Source: Siphonodentalium dalli (lineage: Eukaryota; Mollusca; Scaphopoda; Gadilida; Siphonodentaliidae). Taken from it: 64,000 bases of DNA. Positions 35,211-46,570 of this stretch are shown one piece after another. Where the stretch lies: NCBI GenBank assembly GCA_032622095.1, contig CP136061.1:55255762-55319761 (forward strand), in the 5' to 3' direction. Both the position numbers and the translations under genes were made by a program. The notes under the pieces were generated by a model, which was given only the letters and a program-made list of their open reading frames with translations, did no database searches and was not told the DNA's origin. Position 1 is the stretch's first letter; each line of letters starts with the position of its first letter.

Positions 35211-35431
35211 ACGCAACCAGAATGCAAATCCCCAATAAGACGAATAAAACCAAACTACATACAAATATATATCAATAATATGTGCGACATATGGTGTCAT
35301 GACCACAAATGAACTTATGAATACATGTCCTTTCACTACATTGTCATAAATTATGTATCTATATTATGTATGTATACATTCGACCACATTTGGTGTAACA
35401 GTATAATAAATTGATTGATTCAATGTTTGAT
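35211..35431 (+). mobile_element. 221-bp retroposon (LINE 3'-end or SINE-like) inserted in a repeat
   Basis: It splits the repeat also present at 33917-34150 and is flanked by TGATAT on both sides (35205-35210 and 35432-35437). The 3' end is AATAAATTGATTGATT. A second copy lies at 59440-59654, sharing AATGAACTTATGAATACATG-type text and the same tail. Confidence 0.75.
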
Positions 35432-35619
35432 TGATATTAAGCCAGAAACAAACTCTACATGTGAGGGTAAATCTATATACAATGATGGTTCTGAATTCCT
35501 TCCCCTCAAAGCCGGTGCAGTGGTGCATGTACTCCTGAAACAAACATAGAGTATATACGCACATGCAAGGCCGTATGAGGGGGGAGCTAGGGTAGGGTTA
35601 TGCATGGGTTGAAGTTCCA

Positions 35620-37036
35620 TAGATCATGTCATGAATCTCTACTCAACCAGCTGGCTACACCCGTCAAGCCTGCAAATAGTGTGTCTGTCATTTGCAGAAT
35701 GAGGTCCACAGAGGGTGAATTTAGTGACGCTACCACGCATAGCGGGCTAGCATCACTAAATTCACCCTATGGGGACCTCATTCTGCTTAGGCCTCATCTT
35801 CTGGGAAGTATCTATGGTATCAAATGAACATTGGTTTTAGTTACGTTTTCCCATCTTGGAAGTTTCTATATCCCCTAATTTGCAGAAGATAAAATCCATA
35901 ATCGAGGCTCCCAAATGAGTGAACATCACCAACTTCAACTGGGGAACTTCAATCTGATCCTAGGTCTTCAATCCCGTTGCCGACTGTGTGTATTTATATG
36001 CATATATGGCGAATAAATATGTTTAAACCATCCTATATAGGTCTGCCATAGCAGTTGAGGGCCTAAGCAGAATGAGGTCCCCAGAGGGTGAATTTAGTGA
36101 TGCTAGCCCGCAATGCGGGGTAGCGTCACTAAATTCACCCTCTGGGGACCTCATTCTGCAAATGACAGACACGCTATTTGCTGGCTACACCCGTGGCGAT
36201 CATATTCCACCCATTCAAAACCAGGGCAGTTTTTGATATTCCGACCTGTTCTGACAGGGAACTTTATAACATCGAACAACGCATGGAATGCATTCCATTG
36301 TTAATACTTGTTCATTGATAATCCATTCATAGGGGTATCCCAACTAGACAATGTAATCCTAATTGTGAATATTATGAGCCGATGTCGCAATAAACATTGA
36401 ATTTAGTATCCATGAGAAATTCCATGATTAGTGTAAACATATTTTATTGCATAATAATATCGCAACGGGATTGAGACACAAGTTTTACAACTTACAAATG
36501 GTCTCTCTCCCCACATAATTGTATTACACAAAATGAACATAAAATATAATCACACACAAACATTATAATTCATATGTACAACATCTTTTCACTTATACAA
36601 TATAATGATATAATCCCGAGTATGACAATAACGGTGGATATTTCTCTTTATGGGGGGGGGGGGTCGTCCCGTGGGTCGGTGGCTCAGACGAGTCTTCGCA
36701 TTCTATATATGTAGTGATAATACAGCATGTTACATTTGAAGCGTAGGTTTGCACATCAATGTGTTTACTAAAATTCCATGATTGTAAGCGAGTAAGCAAC
36801 GCAAAGCAAAATCGCTCACCAAAGTCACATAAAGCATGCAATATCTAGCAGGTACCTTCACCTACAGTGAAGTAAATTATTAGGAACAGGTATTAAGTAA
36901 GAAATATAATACCTGCACTGTTAGTGTTATATGTTATAAACTTCCCTGTCACAACATCAAAAAGTTATCAGGTTTCGCACTGGTGGAGTATGATCTCTAC
37001 GGGTGTAGCCAGAGTAGAGATTCATGACATGATCTA
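35620..37036. mobile_element. MULE/foldback-like element, family D, copy 2, interrupted by family C
   Basis: The tips TAGATCATG and CATGATCTA lie at 35620 and 37036. GAAGTTCC(A/C) flanks both (35611-35619 and 37037-37045), a 9-bp duplication with one mismatch. The left arm is split at 35664 by a family C element. The interior has a G run at 36652-36662. Open frames inside are antisense readings of the arms. Confidence 0.8.
35665..36186 (+). mobile_element. hAT-like miniature element, family C, copy 2, nested in family D
   Basis: It is bounded by the 8-bp duplication ACACCCGT (35657-35664 and 36187-36194), which is part of the family D arm (GGCTACACCCGTAGAGATC in the intact arm at 37000). Its own tips and double-hairpin ends match copy 1 at 9941; the right tip has small changes. 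Confidence 0.85.
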
Positions 37037-37160
37037 GAAGTTCCCTTACTCGAGAGTGACGGCTGCATGTTGCATAACATCAATTGGGAAAAGGTGTTCT
37101 CCTGAACGTTATGCCCCTTTTCCCTTCCGTGCTACCGCCACCCCTGTACACATGACTCAC

Positions 37161-37251
37161 GGATAATGCAGAGATTTTCCTACGGTTGTTTTCCAGCCAT
37201 ACTGTTACATCATCACTCATCAGACCCTGCACCGTCACACCTTTCCGCTTG
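37161..37251 (-). CDS. Candidate internal exon of a - strand gene (unrecognised)
   Basis: A good acceptor (TTTTACTTTCC...GTCTCTCAG) and a GTGAGT donor bound 91 nt. It reads (S)KRKGVTVQGLMSDDVTVW, then LENNRRKISALS. It needs two incoming bases and leaves in phase 0. The exon at 38635-38598 ends with exactly two spare bases (AG), completing Ser. An ATG at 37262 would allow it to be a first exon instead. The sequence has clear protein-like composition, but I cannot name the family. No downstream exon was secured. Confidence 0.5.
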
Positions 37252-37261
37252 CTGAGAGACA

Positions 37262-38597
37262 TTTAAGGGTTGGAAAGTAAAACATGCTGGGGTGATAAGT
37301 TTAGAACGAGTTTATCTAAAGTTTGACTTTACAACCGATACTCAATACAAAACATGATTTTCTTTTTTAAAATATATATATATGTAGATTCTAGACAATA
37401 TATATTATAGGGCGTGTTGATGGTGTTGTGGATTTCAATCATTTCATTTATGTCTGTTCGAAAACTAAAGTCTACAAACAAAAGTTGCAATCCGATAGAG
37501 CACACACAAATGAGTGAATATAGAGTTCAAAGAGTTAAAAAAAATTGCTCGACCTTAATTGCAAATGTGGAATTTTCTTTACCAACCCACCCGTTGGTAA
37601 AGAAGGTCATCTAACAGCACATCAGAATGCATGTGTCATTCGCCAAGGCGATGGATCCAATAAGTCAACACGTCCTTCAAAATTACATATCTCAGGCATG
37701 ACTCCATTTACACGCCATCTTCCATTTCGTTTGGTCGGTTATTAATCGGTTTTATAGATAAGAATACGGTTTATCTGACTGATTGTCGTTTCTAATCATG
37801 TTGTAACTCATCGTCTGCTACTAATGACCCATTAATCAGCAGCGAAACCAATCGAGTTATCTCCTCGGACAACCAGACGACCATGTCGTGGCCTTCCGCA
37901 ACGCTGCCAACATGATATGACAGACGAGTCGATGATTCAACTCGGACAGCCTTAAGGAGACGCCCTATTCGTGATTTTTCAAAAACTCTTGAAAAAAATC
38001 ATTATCCTTCATATCCAATGTATGCTATATATAGTATTATAACAACACATGTTTACCCCCTCACAATATGAGAGTTGCTTGAATTATCTAAAATAAAAAA
38101 GGTGCTTTAAAAAAAACAAAACATTGTGTGTCAATTCGATAATGGGACATAGTATTAATTGTGTGCACATTCCTTCATAAACAGAGTTCGATCCCATTAA
38201 CACAAATCGTATTCTCATTGCTGGACGCCCAGTTATCGAAGCCCACTGAACTGGAAATGGTTAAAACGCAGACGATATTAGCATTGTCAGTTCAAACATA
38301 TTAAACGTATATAATGTCTCGATCTTCAACCTTAAGAGTGCAATAAATTCGTAAAATTATGACATCCATTGTCCGTACGGCAGGTTTAAGGTGTCACCGA
38401 GGTGCAAATACAGATAACGCGTCCTTAACATATATGTCCATTCTTCAGAAAACAATCCAACTGAGACACATTAATCCGTACTATTATAATCGTGGTTATA
38501 ATAGCACTGCAATGAATTAATACGTGATGGGGACAAGGGCGATGTAGGTATACGCGTGCGAAATTATTCACTTCACGAGTACGTGCTAATCCCTTAC
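37262..38597. other. Stretch without recognisable genes
   Basis: It contains the diverged partner (37785-37915) of the 34985 element. Otherwise unremarkable AT-rich DNA, probably intronic if the - strand gene is real. Confidence 0.4.
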
Positions 38598-38635
38598 CTC
38601 CCGTCGAAGCCTTTCGATTTTACGAGTTGTTTGGT
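38598..38635 (-). CDS. Candidate small internal exon of the same - strand gene
   Basis: 38 nt reading TKQLVKSKGFDG plus two bases, with a GTAAGG donor and a weaker acceptor (GGACATTAG). A branch-like CTAAC lies about 50 bp upstream. It enters in phase 0 and leaves in phase 2, matching the exon at 45895 before it and 37251 after it. Short exons are easy to find by chance, so the support is the phase chain rather than the exon alone. Confidence 0.33.
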
Positions 38636-39283
38636 CTAATGTCCATACATTGTGGGGACGTGCATGGTGCTCGACACACGAATGGTTAGTGTATTTACGC
38701 CAAAGAGTGTCAATGCAAGTTCGAGATCGTTTCTTTGGTCCTCAATGTGAGAGTTGATCGACTCTCATATTTTTTCCTTAAATTGTAATCACTATCGCGG
38801 ATACCTGCAACAACATGTCTTTTTCCAGGTATATACATGTGGTCGCTATGTGGCATTAATTGCTATCTCTTATATACTAGACAAGTGACAATCAAATCAT
38901 TCATCGCCGCGAAACACCATAATCTTGTGAAACACATAGCACTAAGCTATGACATAATTAAGTAAGAAATACTAATGACGAACAGAACAATATCACCTTA
39001 CTGCGAGTGGCAAGAAGTTTGAGCGGCACGAGTTTCTCACAAAAGGAACTGTCGTTGTCAATTTTGCAAAAAAGTTTTGGACCGTCAGAAAAATTTACGA
39101 CCATGATTAGCTACCTTATCAGTAGTAAAGTGCGTTATGAGAAAGGTGCCAATTATAAATTGATAAATACAAGAAATGTCAATCTATAATTGTGTTATAT
39201 TTGCCTACCCTAAAACACATGGAGAAGTCAACTTCATATTAATTTTCCAGTGGTTTCCATTTGTCTTTTAATAGAAGTGTGAT

Positions 39284-40249
39284 AAACGATCTTTATATTT
39301 TACCATATCAGGAATAGACTAAGAAGGAACGCTCTTTGTTGCTCCAAACAGCCGACTTTTTACCCCTCTCTAAATCAGTTTAAATAATCAAAATATCCGC
39401 GTGCAAATAGGCTCATGTTGGACCTAAATATTCTCATAGGTTGGAAATAAGCCCAATAGTGGACTTACATCCATTATTCCGTGTTATGGCGCGGGCCACA
39501 GTGAAAACATAAGAAAGAGCGTACATCTGGTAAGCCAATTTAGGTTCAATTTAGGCGTAATTCATATTCAGACAAGCTCGATATGGGCTTATTTGTGTTT
39601 TTGAAATAAATTCAATATATATATATATGAGCCTATTTTCAGGAGAACATGCAGGCTTAAATATTATATTATATGACTCGAATTGTTCAAGTAATTTACT
39701 ATTATAAGTCTTTATCTGGTATATGAAGTCCGTACAGTATTTAACGTATTTATCGACCTATAGTTTGATCTCGGGAACCGGATCGAGATGTAAACCAAAC
39801 GCGAGCATAATATCGGGCTTCAAACTGCAAACATTAGAGACAAAGTCAAAGTTCACGACAAAGCAGCGTTTCTTTTGTCGAATGCGTCATCGCCCGAGCT
39901 ATTGGGATTATTATGTGTATGTATATGGGAATATATTGTCCCTATATCCATGCGTTGTAGAGTATTATTTCAGACTCCGGGATCCCAATATGGAATCGTG
40001 CATATGAAGCTCCGACTACTATATAGACTAGAGTTAAGATATGTACACGATTACCTCAGATCGAAAGATGCATATGTCGTGTTCCAGGGGTCGAAATGGG
40101 TAGACGAATACACGAAACAGAATACTTGTATAATAATATAGTTTGATAAGACTTGTGGAAGTTATAAAACTTTATTAGCCGTTTACTGCTGTTTACCGAA
40201 ACGCTCTTTATTTTTACCATATCAGGAATCGACTAGCGATAAACGCTCC
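39284..40249 (-). repeat. Two copies of a 55-bp motif bounded by AATAAAGAGCGTT
   Basis: 39284-39340 and 40200-40249 read, on the - strand, as AGAGCG, then TAGTC(T/G)ATTCCTGATATGGTA, then AATAAAGAGCGTT. Three further copies occur at 53337, 57421 and 57868. The DNA between these two copies has no supported gene. Confidence 0.6.
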
Positions 40250-40295
40250 ATCTGTTCGCGCTGAAGTAAAAATGACGATTTATTCAAAGTAATAG

Positions 40296-40490
40296 TATGG
40301 AGCCCCGGAGGTGACATCAGATTTTTTTTTATAAAGTCGTGGCCACGAGCATATGATGTCGTGACGACTTCATATTCCCGTGGTCACGACTTTATTCTTG
40401 TGGCCACAACTTTATTCTCGTGACCACGACTTTATTCTCGTGGCCACGACTTCATAAAAAACAATCGGATGTCACCTCCGGGGCTCCATA
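40296..40490. mobile_element. 195-bp miniature element with perfect 23-bp inverted tips
   Basis: The tip TATGGAGCCCCGGAGGTGAC (first 20 bases) at 40296 is matched perfectly by its inverse ending at 40490. The inside holds four or five imperfect tandem units of about 20 bp around TTCTCGTGGCCACGACTTTA. TA at the borders suggests a TA target, as in Tc1/mariner-type elements. It is non-coding. Confidence 0.85.
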
Positions 40491-40499
40491 TGATCGTGA

Positions 40500-41860
40500 T
40501 GTGATGTTATTTGAAGGGAATTGCTTTGTCTGCTTACCGACAATTTCATTGTGTCAGACGTACAGGTCGATGAGTGAATCATAACATAACGGTAATGAAG
40601 GATGAGGCAGTCATGGCATTATTTTCATATCCAAAAGCTTTCAATATGTTTCTTTTTTTCAAAACCATGTAGACATAGACCATGGAATGATTCAAATTTT
40701 ACCACTGCTGCGTGGCAACACGTATAAATTTTTTTTAGAAATTTTCATCTTCTGAACAGAAACATTTCTCGAACTCTACTCTTGTTGGCCCCGATATCAT
40801 TTCAACGCTCAGCATATCACATTAACATTGATCATCATATCGAGAGAAGATTCCCACTATTCTTTGTTTTGTGACCAATTTAATGTCACAAAAGCCTGTT
40901 TTGGACCAGGGTTACATTGGCGTGGAATTGCTCGAGAATGATATGTTCATTCTTTTTATCCCAAAAACACAACCTAGCCGAGAATGTTTAAGTGTCATTG
41001 TGACTTAATATATTGACCCAATGTCGACATGTATATCGATATATGGAAATCTGGCATATATACATACAATGAAGTAAGATTTATTTAACGCTACAAATCA
41101 GCTCTATAATTACTGACTCGTGGAAAGGGCGTATCTCCGTCGTGATCTCTGGATGCCCCGCGGACAGAAGACACCTAGCCCATCATCCCTTTGTTGTGAT
41201 TACTCAGCAGACGATATATCCGAATCATCCGCTTGTTGTCAGAAATTAGTCGTCTATTTGATTGAATCATCCTGATGATTACATATATGAAGCTGTCATT
41301 AAATCTCATCTAATTTCTTAAAATGGCAGGTCCGGACTGAAAGTCTGAAATTTGTAAAATTGTGTATGAACCGGTTTGTAAAAAAAATTCTTAGTGATTT
41401 CCATGCTGCATGATACATGTTTTTCTCTATGGTGGAAAACTATATTGTTATGATATATGAGAGCGGTTAAATAGCTGATACAGATTTGATTCCAATAATA
41501 ATTTCTAAGTCAACGTTACGCTTACCAGTCGAATAAACACGAAAAGAACTTGAAATTAACTCATTTAACGCACAAAGATGAATCACGAAGATTCCGCAAA
41601 AACATCCAAAATAATGCGATGACGGTATAGGTACATGTATATAACAACATATCTTAAGAGTGCTATTTAATATTCGCAGTTGGTTGGAATTCCCCGATAA
41701 CGAGATTTCACGTATTGAAACCTTTTTAATGTTACAGTGTCATTAGTGATCCAAGTCAAATTAGATATCAAAGTGTAATCCAAACTTGACAGTAAACGTT
41801 GGAAAAGTTCAAAGCATTGAACATTATTCTGAAAATCACAATAAGACTAAACTATTTGAA
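40500..41860. other. Stretch without recognisable genes
   Basis: A less AT-rich, non-repetitive patch at about 41100-41300 contains CCTTTGTTGTG, ATTACTCAGCA and TAATTT-type text and could be regulatory. Nothing coding is supported. Confidence 0.35.
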
Positions 41861-41867
41861 CTTACTA

Positions 41868-42333
41868 TACGACCAGCGATGTTGTTGGCAACTAACTGTA
41901 GCAGTCTTGTTTGATAACAATGGTTTCAACACGCGAAATTTCATTATTGGAAAACCATCGATAATGAATATAAGAACAAAGTTGATATATTTCTCCTTGT
42001 CGCTAAAATTGACCTTCCACAGATCATTATTTGGCTGCTGACTTATCGCAGTGAGTATTTGTTCAAAAAATGTAGATGCCTGTAAAACATAACCACTAAG
42101 AAGAAAACGGAGAAATAGCATAGTACCAACTTTGTTCTTATATTCATTATCGATGGTTTTCCAATAATGAAATTTCGCGTGTTGAAACCATTGTTATGCA
42201 AACAAAACTGCTACAGTTAGTTGCCAACAACATCGCTGGTCGTATAATAAAATCTACATTTTTTGAACAAATACCCACTGCGATAAGTCAGCAGCCAAAT
42301 GATGATCTGTGGAAGGTCAATTTTAGCGACAAA
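41868..42333. repeat. Rearranged inverted repeat, blocks in order A-B-A'-B'
   Basis: Block A (about 41868-41978, ATACGACCAGCGATGTTGTT...) has its inverse at 42126-42247. Block B (about 41995-42085, TGTCGCTAAAATTGACCTTCC...) has its inverse at 42253-42333. A simple palindrome would give A-B-B'-A'. The actual order means each block was inverted separately or the arms were swapped. Confidence 0.75.
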
Positions 42334-42339
42334 ATTTGT

Positions 42340-43690
42340 CCCGAATTCGAAATAATAACAAGAAAGTAATGCGATCTCAATTTACAACAAGCCCAGACAA
42401 AGCCGAGCATGTTATAATAATTCATTTTAAAATCGAATAATTTCCGTGACATGGTTACTGTGGTTACGGTATCAAATTTGCATGTTCCGCGGGATGAGAA
42501 CCATCGAGAGAAAGATTGCTTATCCAAAGGATATTTGCTTTATCAATTAATTACATGATATTGGCTAATGAGATTGATAGCGATTACGTCATGTTGCCAT
42601 AGATCAGACGGTAAAGCGTGTATAATTCGTAAACATTGGTAGCCTGGTCAAATTTGTGGTTCGCGGTTATACGATCGTTGGTAAGTCAACTAGATGCAAG
42701 AAAAGCAGACGACCTATTGAATGTGGTGTTGAAACATATCACCTTCGGCTTCCTTCTCCGCAGCTCGTAAACAGATGGCCATTGTGTGGTCTACACGATG
42801 AAGTGAAATAAGAGCGGAATATGGTTACACTGATTACATACGACTTACAATAGATTACTTTGTGGCTTTGTCAACAGCTTTCGGTTCTCTTGGACTTTGT
42901 TCTTATGAATTGGACTTGTTTCTTTGTCCACATTCAAGCCATGTATGGTCCAGTTGATGGATACTGACTTTCACGCATTTGTGCATGTGTTGGACATATA
43001 CGCACATTTCACATCATATATATAATAAAGAACAGAGGCATATAATAATAATATGCTGGGACAGCCTGGGTGTCGGGTATTCTGCTCACACCGTCACAAG
43101 TTAGGAAGTTCATGATCATCATAGTCCGTGTCAAAATTGAACAGTCTCGCGAATTCAGAGTGTATGGACAAGTCAACCTTCCAAAAATTAGCAAGGCCCC
43201 TCTCGTCATGTCTCTATATATCACTATAATAACACAAGAAGAGGATATTCGCCACATATAGACCGTGGCATTCACTCACAACAGGGCCGCCTGTAAATTC
43301 ATCTTCCTGATCTGATATATTCGCCCAGCACCACAATCGACCAACCGTTTTACTTTTACTTTAAACATATTTTATTTGTATATCGAATTTGTCCCATGGT
43401 CGAAATTGACCGATATAATAATGGGGTCGTCCCGTTTTGCAGACACCTATTGTTTTCGGTAGGTTAGGGTAAAGGTGTGAATAATTCTCTTAATGACTAC
43501 TTAGGCTCTTCCTAGTTGGTTTGATTGGATTCGGTTTTTTTCTGCCCTTTTTATTATGAGAAAGAACCGAGGTTTGGGTTGAATTTATGACTGTTTATTA
43601 GTTATGTATAATATAAAATACATGCAAATAATAATGACAAAAACAATGAGGTACAAACTTTAACGAATTAGAAACTTATAAATGACAACA
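42340..43690. other. Stretch without recognisable genes
   Basis: Short frames only. Nothing recognised. Confidence 0.45.
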
Positions 43691-43696
43691 ACATGC

Positions 43697-44008
43697 TCAA
43701 TGACCGCATAACTTGGCCATCTCGTCCAGGAAATATACTTCATCTATCTCGCGTGGTACACTATCTTGAAATGACGTCTGGAAATTTCTAAGGCACGACA
43801 CTTTCTCTTCTGTGGGGTCACTCATAAAATAAAGTTCTGTATCTTCATATATGTTCCCACAAATACATTTTGGATCATCAGTCAGGAATCGCTCAAACTT
43901 ATGTGCTTTTAAATCACTACAACCAAGGCGTAATCTCGCATGTATTATCTGTGTGAGACTGTGTCTCACGTTTTCCTTCATAAAAATAAACTGGAATAAT
44001 TGGATCAC
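43697..44008 (-). pseudogene. LINE C-terminal fragment (zinc-motif end)
   Basis: The reading HARLRLGCSDLKAHKFERF then DDPKCICGNIYEDTELYFMS is the C-terminal end typical of I/RTE-like LINE ORF2 proteins. The family pattern is CxC...H...C. The His is Leu here (TELYF for TEHYF) and the last Cys is Asp, so the motif is dead even though about 100 codons are open. It is antisense to, and abuts, another LINE fragment. Confidence 0.7.
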
Positions 44009-44790
44009 CCCGTTTCAGAGTGTATTTCAACAACGAAATTGATTTTTGAGTTTCAATACCTTGGTGTTTTATTTTCTCATAATGGACGTTTTTGTCAAGC
44101 AGTGAAGAAAACGTGCACGGTTGCAACAAGGGCTATGTGCGGACTCTTAAACAAAATATATAAACTTAATCTGTCTATTGACTTGTCACTTAAATTGATT
44201 GATCGTACAGTTTTACCTATCATCATCTATGGAAGTGAGATATGGGGTTTCGAAAATGTTGACTGTCTTGAAAAGATTCATCTCAAGTTTTGTAAGATAA
44301 TATTAAACATGAAGATGGATGAATTCCATTTTGTTTTAGAATGTGCCGTAATTAAAGACCTCAGAGAGAAATACATCCCACAATATTATTGGAAATATCC
44401 CGTTAGAGAGAAATTCCACGATTTACTCACTATATGTAACGTGGCAATACTAAAACGACTTTGCATATTTCTCAAACTTGCATTCAAATGGATAAAATAG
44501 TAATCTCACACGAAGGAAGCGGTGAAGCTGGAGGTACAGAACATAATGGAAAGAGCTAGTATTTCCGTTTTGTTGTGTAAATCCCGTTTCATTGTTAAGA
44601 AAAAAATGAAAATACTACCGCACTGAAATTATTCATCGAATTTTATACCCAGTGCCACTTAGCCAGTTCGGTAAAATTCATCTTTGTATATATGTATATA
44701 TATTGTTGACTAATGTATGTTATATTCATATTATGTACGTTGTCAAATACCATGTGTTATTGGTGGAGCAATAAATCAATCAAATCAAAT
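44000..44790 (+). pseudogene. LINE fragment: post-palm RT region and 3' tail
   Basis: 44000-44500 is open and reads FEFQYLGVLFSHNGRF, AVKKTCTVATRAMCGLLNKI, LSLKLIDRTVLPIIIYGSEI and LEKIHLKFCKIIL, the segment after the (F/Y)ADD block in many invertebrate LINE proteins. After about residue 112 the family pattern is lost, so a deletion is likely. A 3' untranslated part ends in AATAAATCAATCAAATCAAA at about 44770-44790. The palm is missing. Confidence 0.75.
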
Positions 44791-45107
44791 GTAACTTACA
44801 AGTGTCAACAGTATAAACACGTTTAATGTGGCCTGGACACAACACTGAATATTCACGATGAACATTAGTTAGTGTAACTTACATATGCGCGAAATACAAG
44901 TGACAACAGTTACCGTGGCCTTAGTTTTGACAAGTTGGCCTGGGGCCTGGACACAACACTTAACTTGGATCGGCCTAATTGCCAGCGTTGTAACAACACA
45001 GTCGGTCGCACCTTGAGTTAATCCCCTGCCGCATGTCTGCAAAGTGAGACCAACCCATAATAATAATTATGTGTATTATATGCATACACACGATTCGTGT
45101 AATTTGG

Positions 45108-45578
45108 TAGATCATTCCATGAATCTGTACTCTGGTTAACGCCCGTAGAGATCATATTCCACCAATACAAAACCTTGGAAATTTTTGAAGTTCTAACAGG
45201 GAACTTTATAACATTGAACAAACAAGGCAAGGGATATAGTTCATTTATATTGGTTCTTCGATGATCTACTTCAAAGTATGGGGTGGTCCCAGTTCGAAAT
45301 TGCATGCTTTTTGTATTACTTTAGTGAGCCGATATAAGTAACACAAAATTTAATTAATTACCCTGGATAAATCCATAATTGCAATTGGTGCATATCAAAA
45401 TCGCCCACAAAGTCCCTTAGATAATGTAATCTCGAGATGGGACCTTCGCCTATTGATGAATAAACTATTAAGCAACACGTATTAACAAAGAAATATATTC
45501 CATGAGTTATTTTTTCATCTCTATAGAAATAGGTATATAAAAGGTTCCCTGTCAAACTTCAAAAAGTTCCGTGATGTA
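45108..45578. mobile_element. MULE/foldback-like element, family D, copy 3 (right tip lost)
   Basis: The left tip TAGATCATTCC and arm match copy 1. The right arm stops after CAAAAAGTTCC. The 9-bp repeat GTAATTTGG lies on both sides (45099-45107 and 45579-45587). The right tip was therefore lost after insertion. Confidence 0.75.
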
Positions 45579-45820
45579 GTAATTTGGCATATATGCACTT
45601 AGGAAGTGATTGTTTCCTCAAACCGTTAGTCCACACCCTCTCCGATAACTATAATAAGCGCCAGACAGTGTTGGGAGTCAAAATCAGTCGATATATCAGT
45701 CTTTATACGGAGTATAATTATGAAAGCGAATTCATTATATTTATCAGCCATATTGGACCCTAATTAAGAAACAGAATCAAACAAAGTTAGTTTAAGTCTT
45801 GAGTAGTGTACGATCCTTAC

Positions 45821-45895
45821 ATTGTATAAACTTATCCCACTATTGTTAAAGTTTCCTTCGACGTGAACAGCCTGTGGTATCGGTTGCTCTGGATG
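45821..45895 (-). CDS. Candidate internal exon of a - strand gene (unrecognised)
   Basis: 75 nt with a strong acceptor (GGGTGTTTTTTTCAG) and a GTAAGG donor. It reads HPEQPIPQAVHVEGNFNNSG then ISLYN in phase 0-0. The other two frames contain a stop or lack character. It lies upstream, on the - strand, of the candidate exons at 38635 and 37251 and is phase compatible with them. It is not directly compatible with 47623-47476, which leaves in phase 1, so an exon between them would be needed. Confidence 0.45.
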
Positions 45896-46335
45896 CTGAA
45901 AAAAACACCCGATAACACAAGCTGGTTTACGTCGAAGGTCTATTATCCCACAAAATGAACTACATTGATGGCACAGGGAGATAAATACCGGTACATGCAG
46001 CGAACTGGTGTGGTATCGGTGACGCACCATATGCAGCATAACGCCATGTTCCGTGAGCTAAACGTTTTATTTTCAATTGTTGGAGATTTCAGTATACCTG
46101 ACACTACATTAGTTGGAAATTTCAGACAAAATAGGTTGTGATAGTTTCATTTTCCAACCAGTATATTAAAATGGCCATAATTTATGCGTGATTTTATTGA
46201 TCACTTTGAAAATTTCCAATCTTAGGGAGATTGAAAATGTCTAACAAATGGAATGGAATGGTTGCACCAGTAAATGTTGGTCTTGTTCAGGGGTCAGGGG
46301 GTGCCGTTCGAAATAGTTAGACGCCTCCTCAATGT

Positions 46336-46570
46336 AAACCCTCTAGCCACGTCTCTGCCTCTTTGCAATTTTCGTGATGGGGTATTTCGGGGGGGGGGCA
46401 GTTGGATATTCCAAGTGGGACACCCTCGATGGAAGCCCTATGGCCACGTCTCTGCCTCTTTGTATTTTTCGTGATAGGGTATTGGGGGGGGGGTGCAGTT
46501 GGATATTCGATGAAAAACCCCTATACACGACCGGCCTCTTTGCATTTTTCGTGATGGGGTCTTTCGGTTT
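46336..46570 (+). repeat. Minisatellite, about 100-bp unit, with G runs
   Basis: Three units share CCACGTCTCTGCCTCTTTG, TTTTCGTGAT(G/A)GGGTATT, a G run, and CAGTTGGATATTC. The third unit is partial. Readings on both strands are repeat artefacts. Confidence 0.8.

Noticed and set aside
44813-44857. - strand 45-nt exon-like reading CCVQATLNVFILLTL with GTAAGT
   Set aside because: The surrounding text is a local duplication (TGTTGTGTCCAGGCC recurs about 110 bp away), so the borders arise from the repeat.
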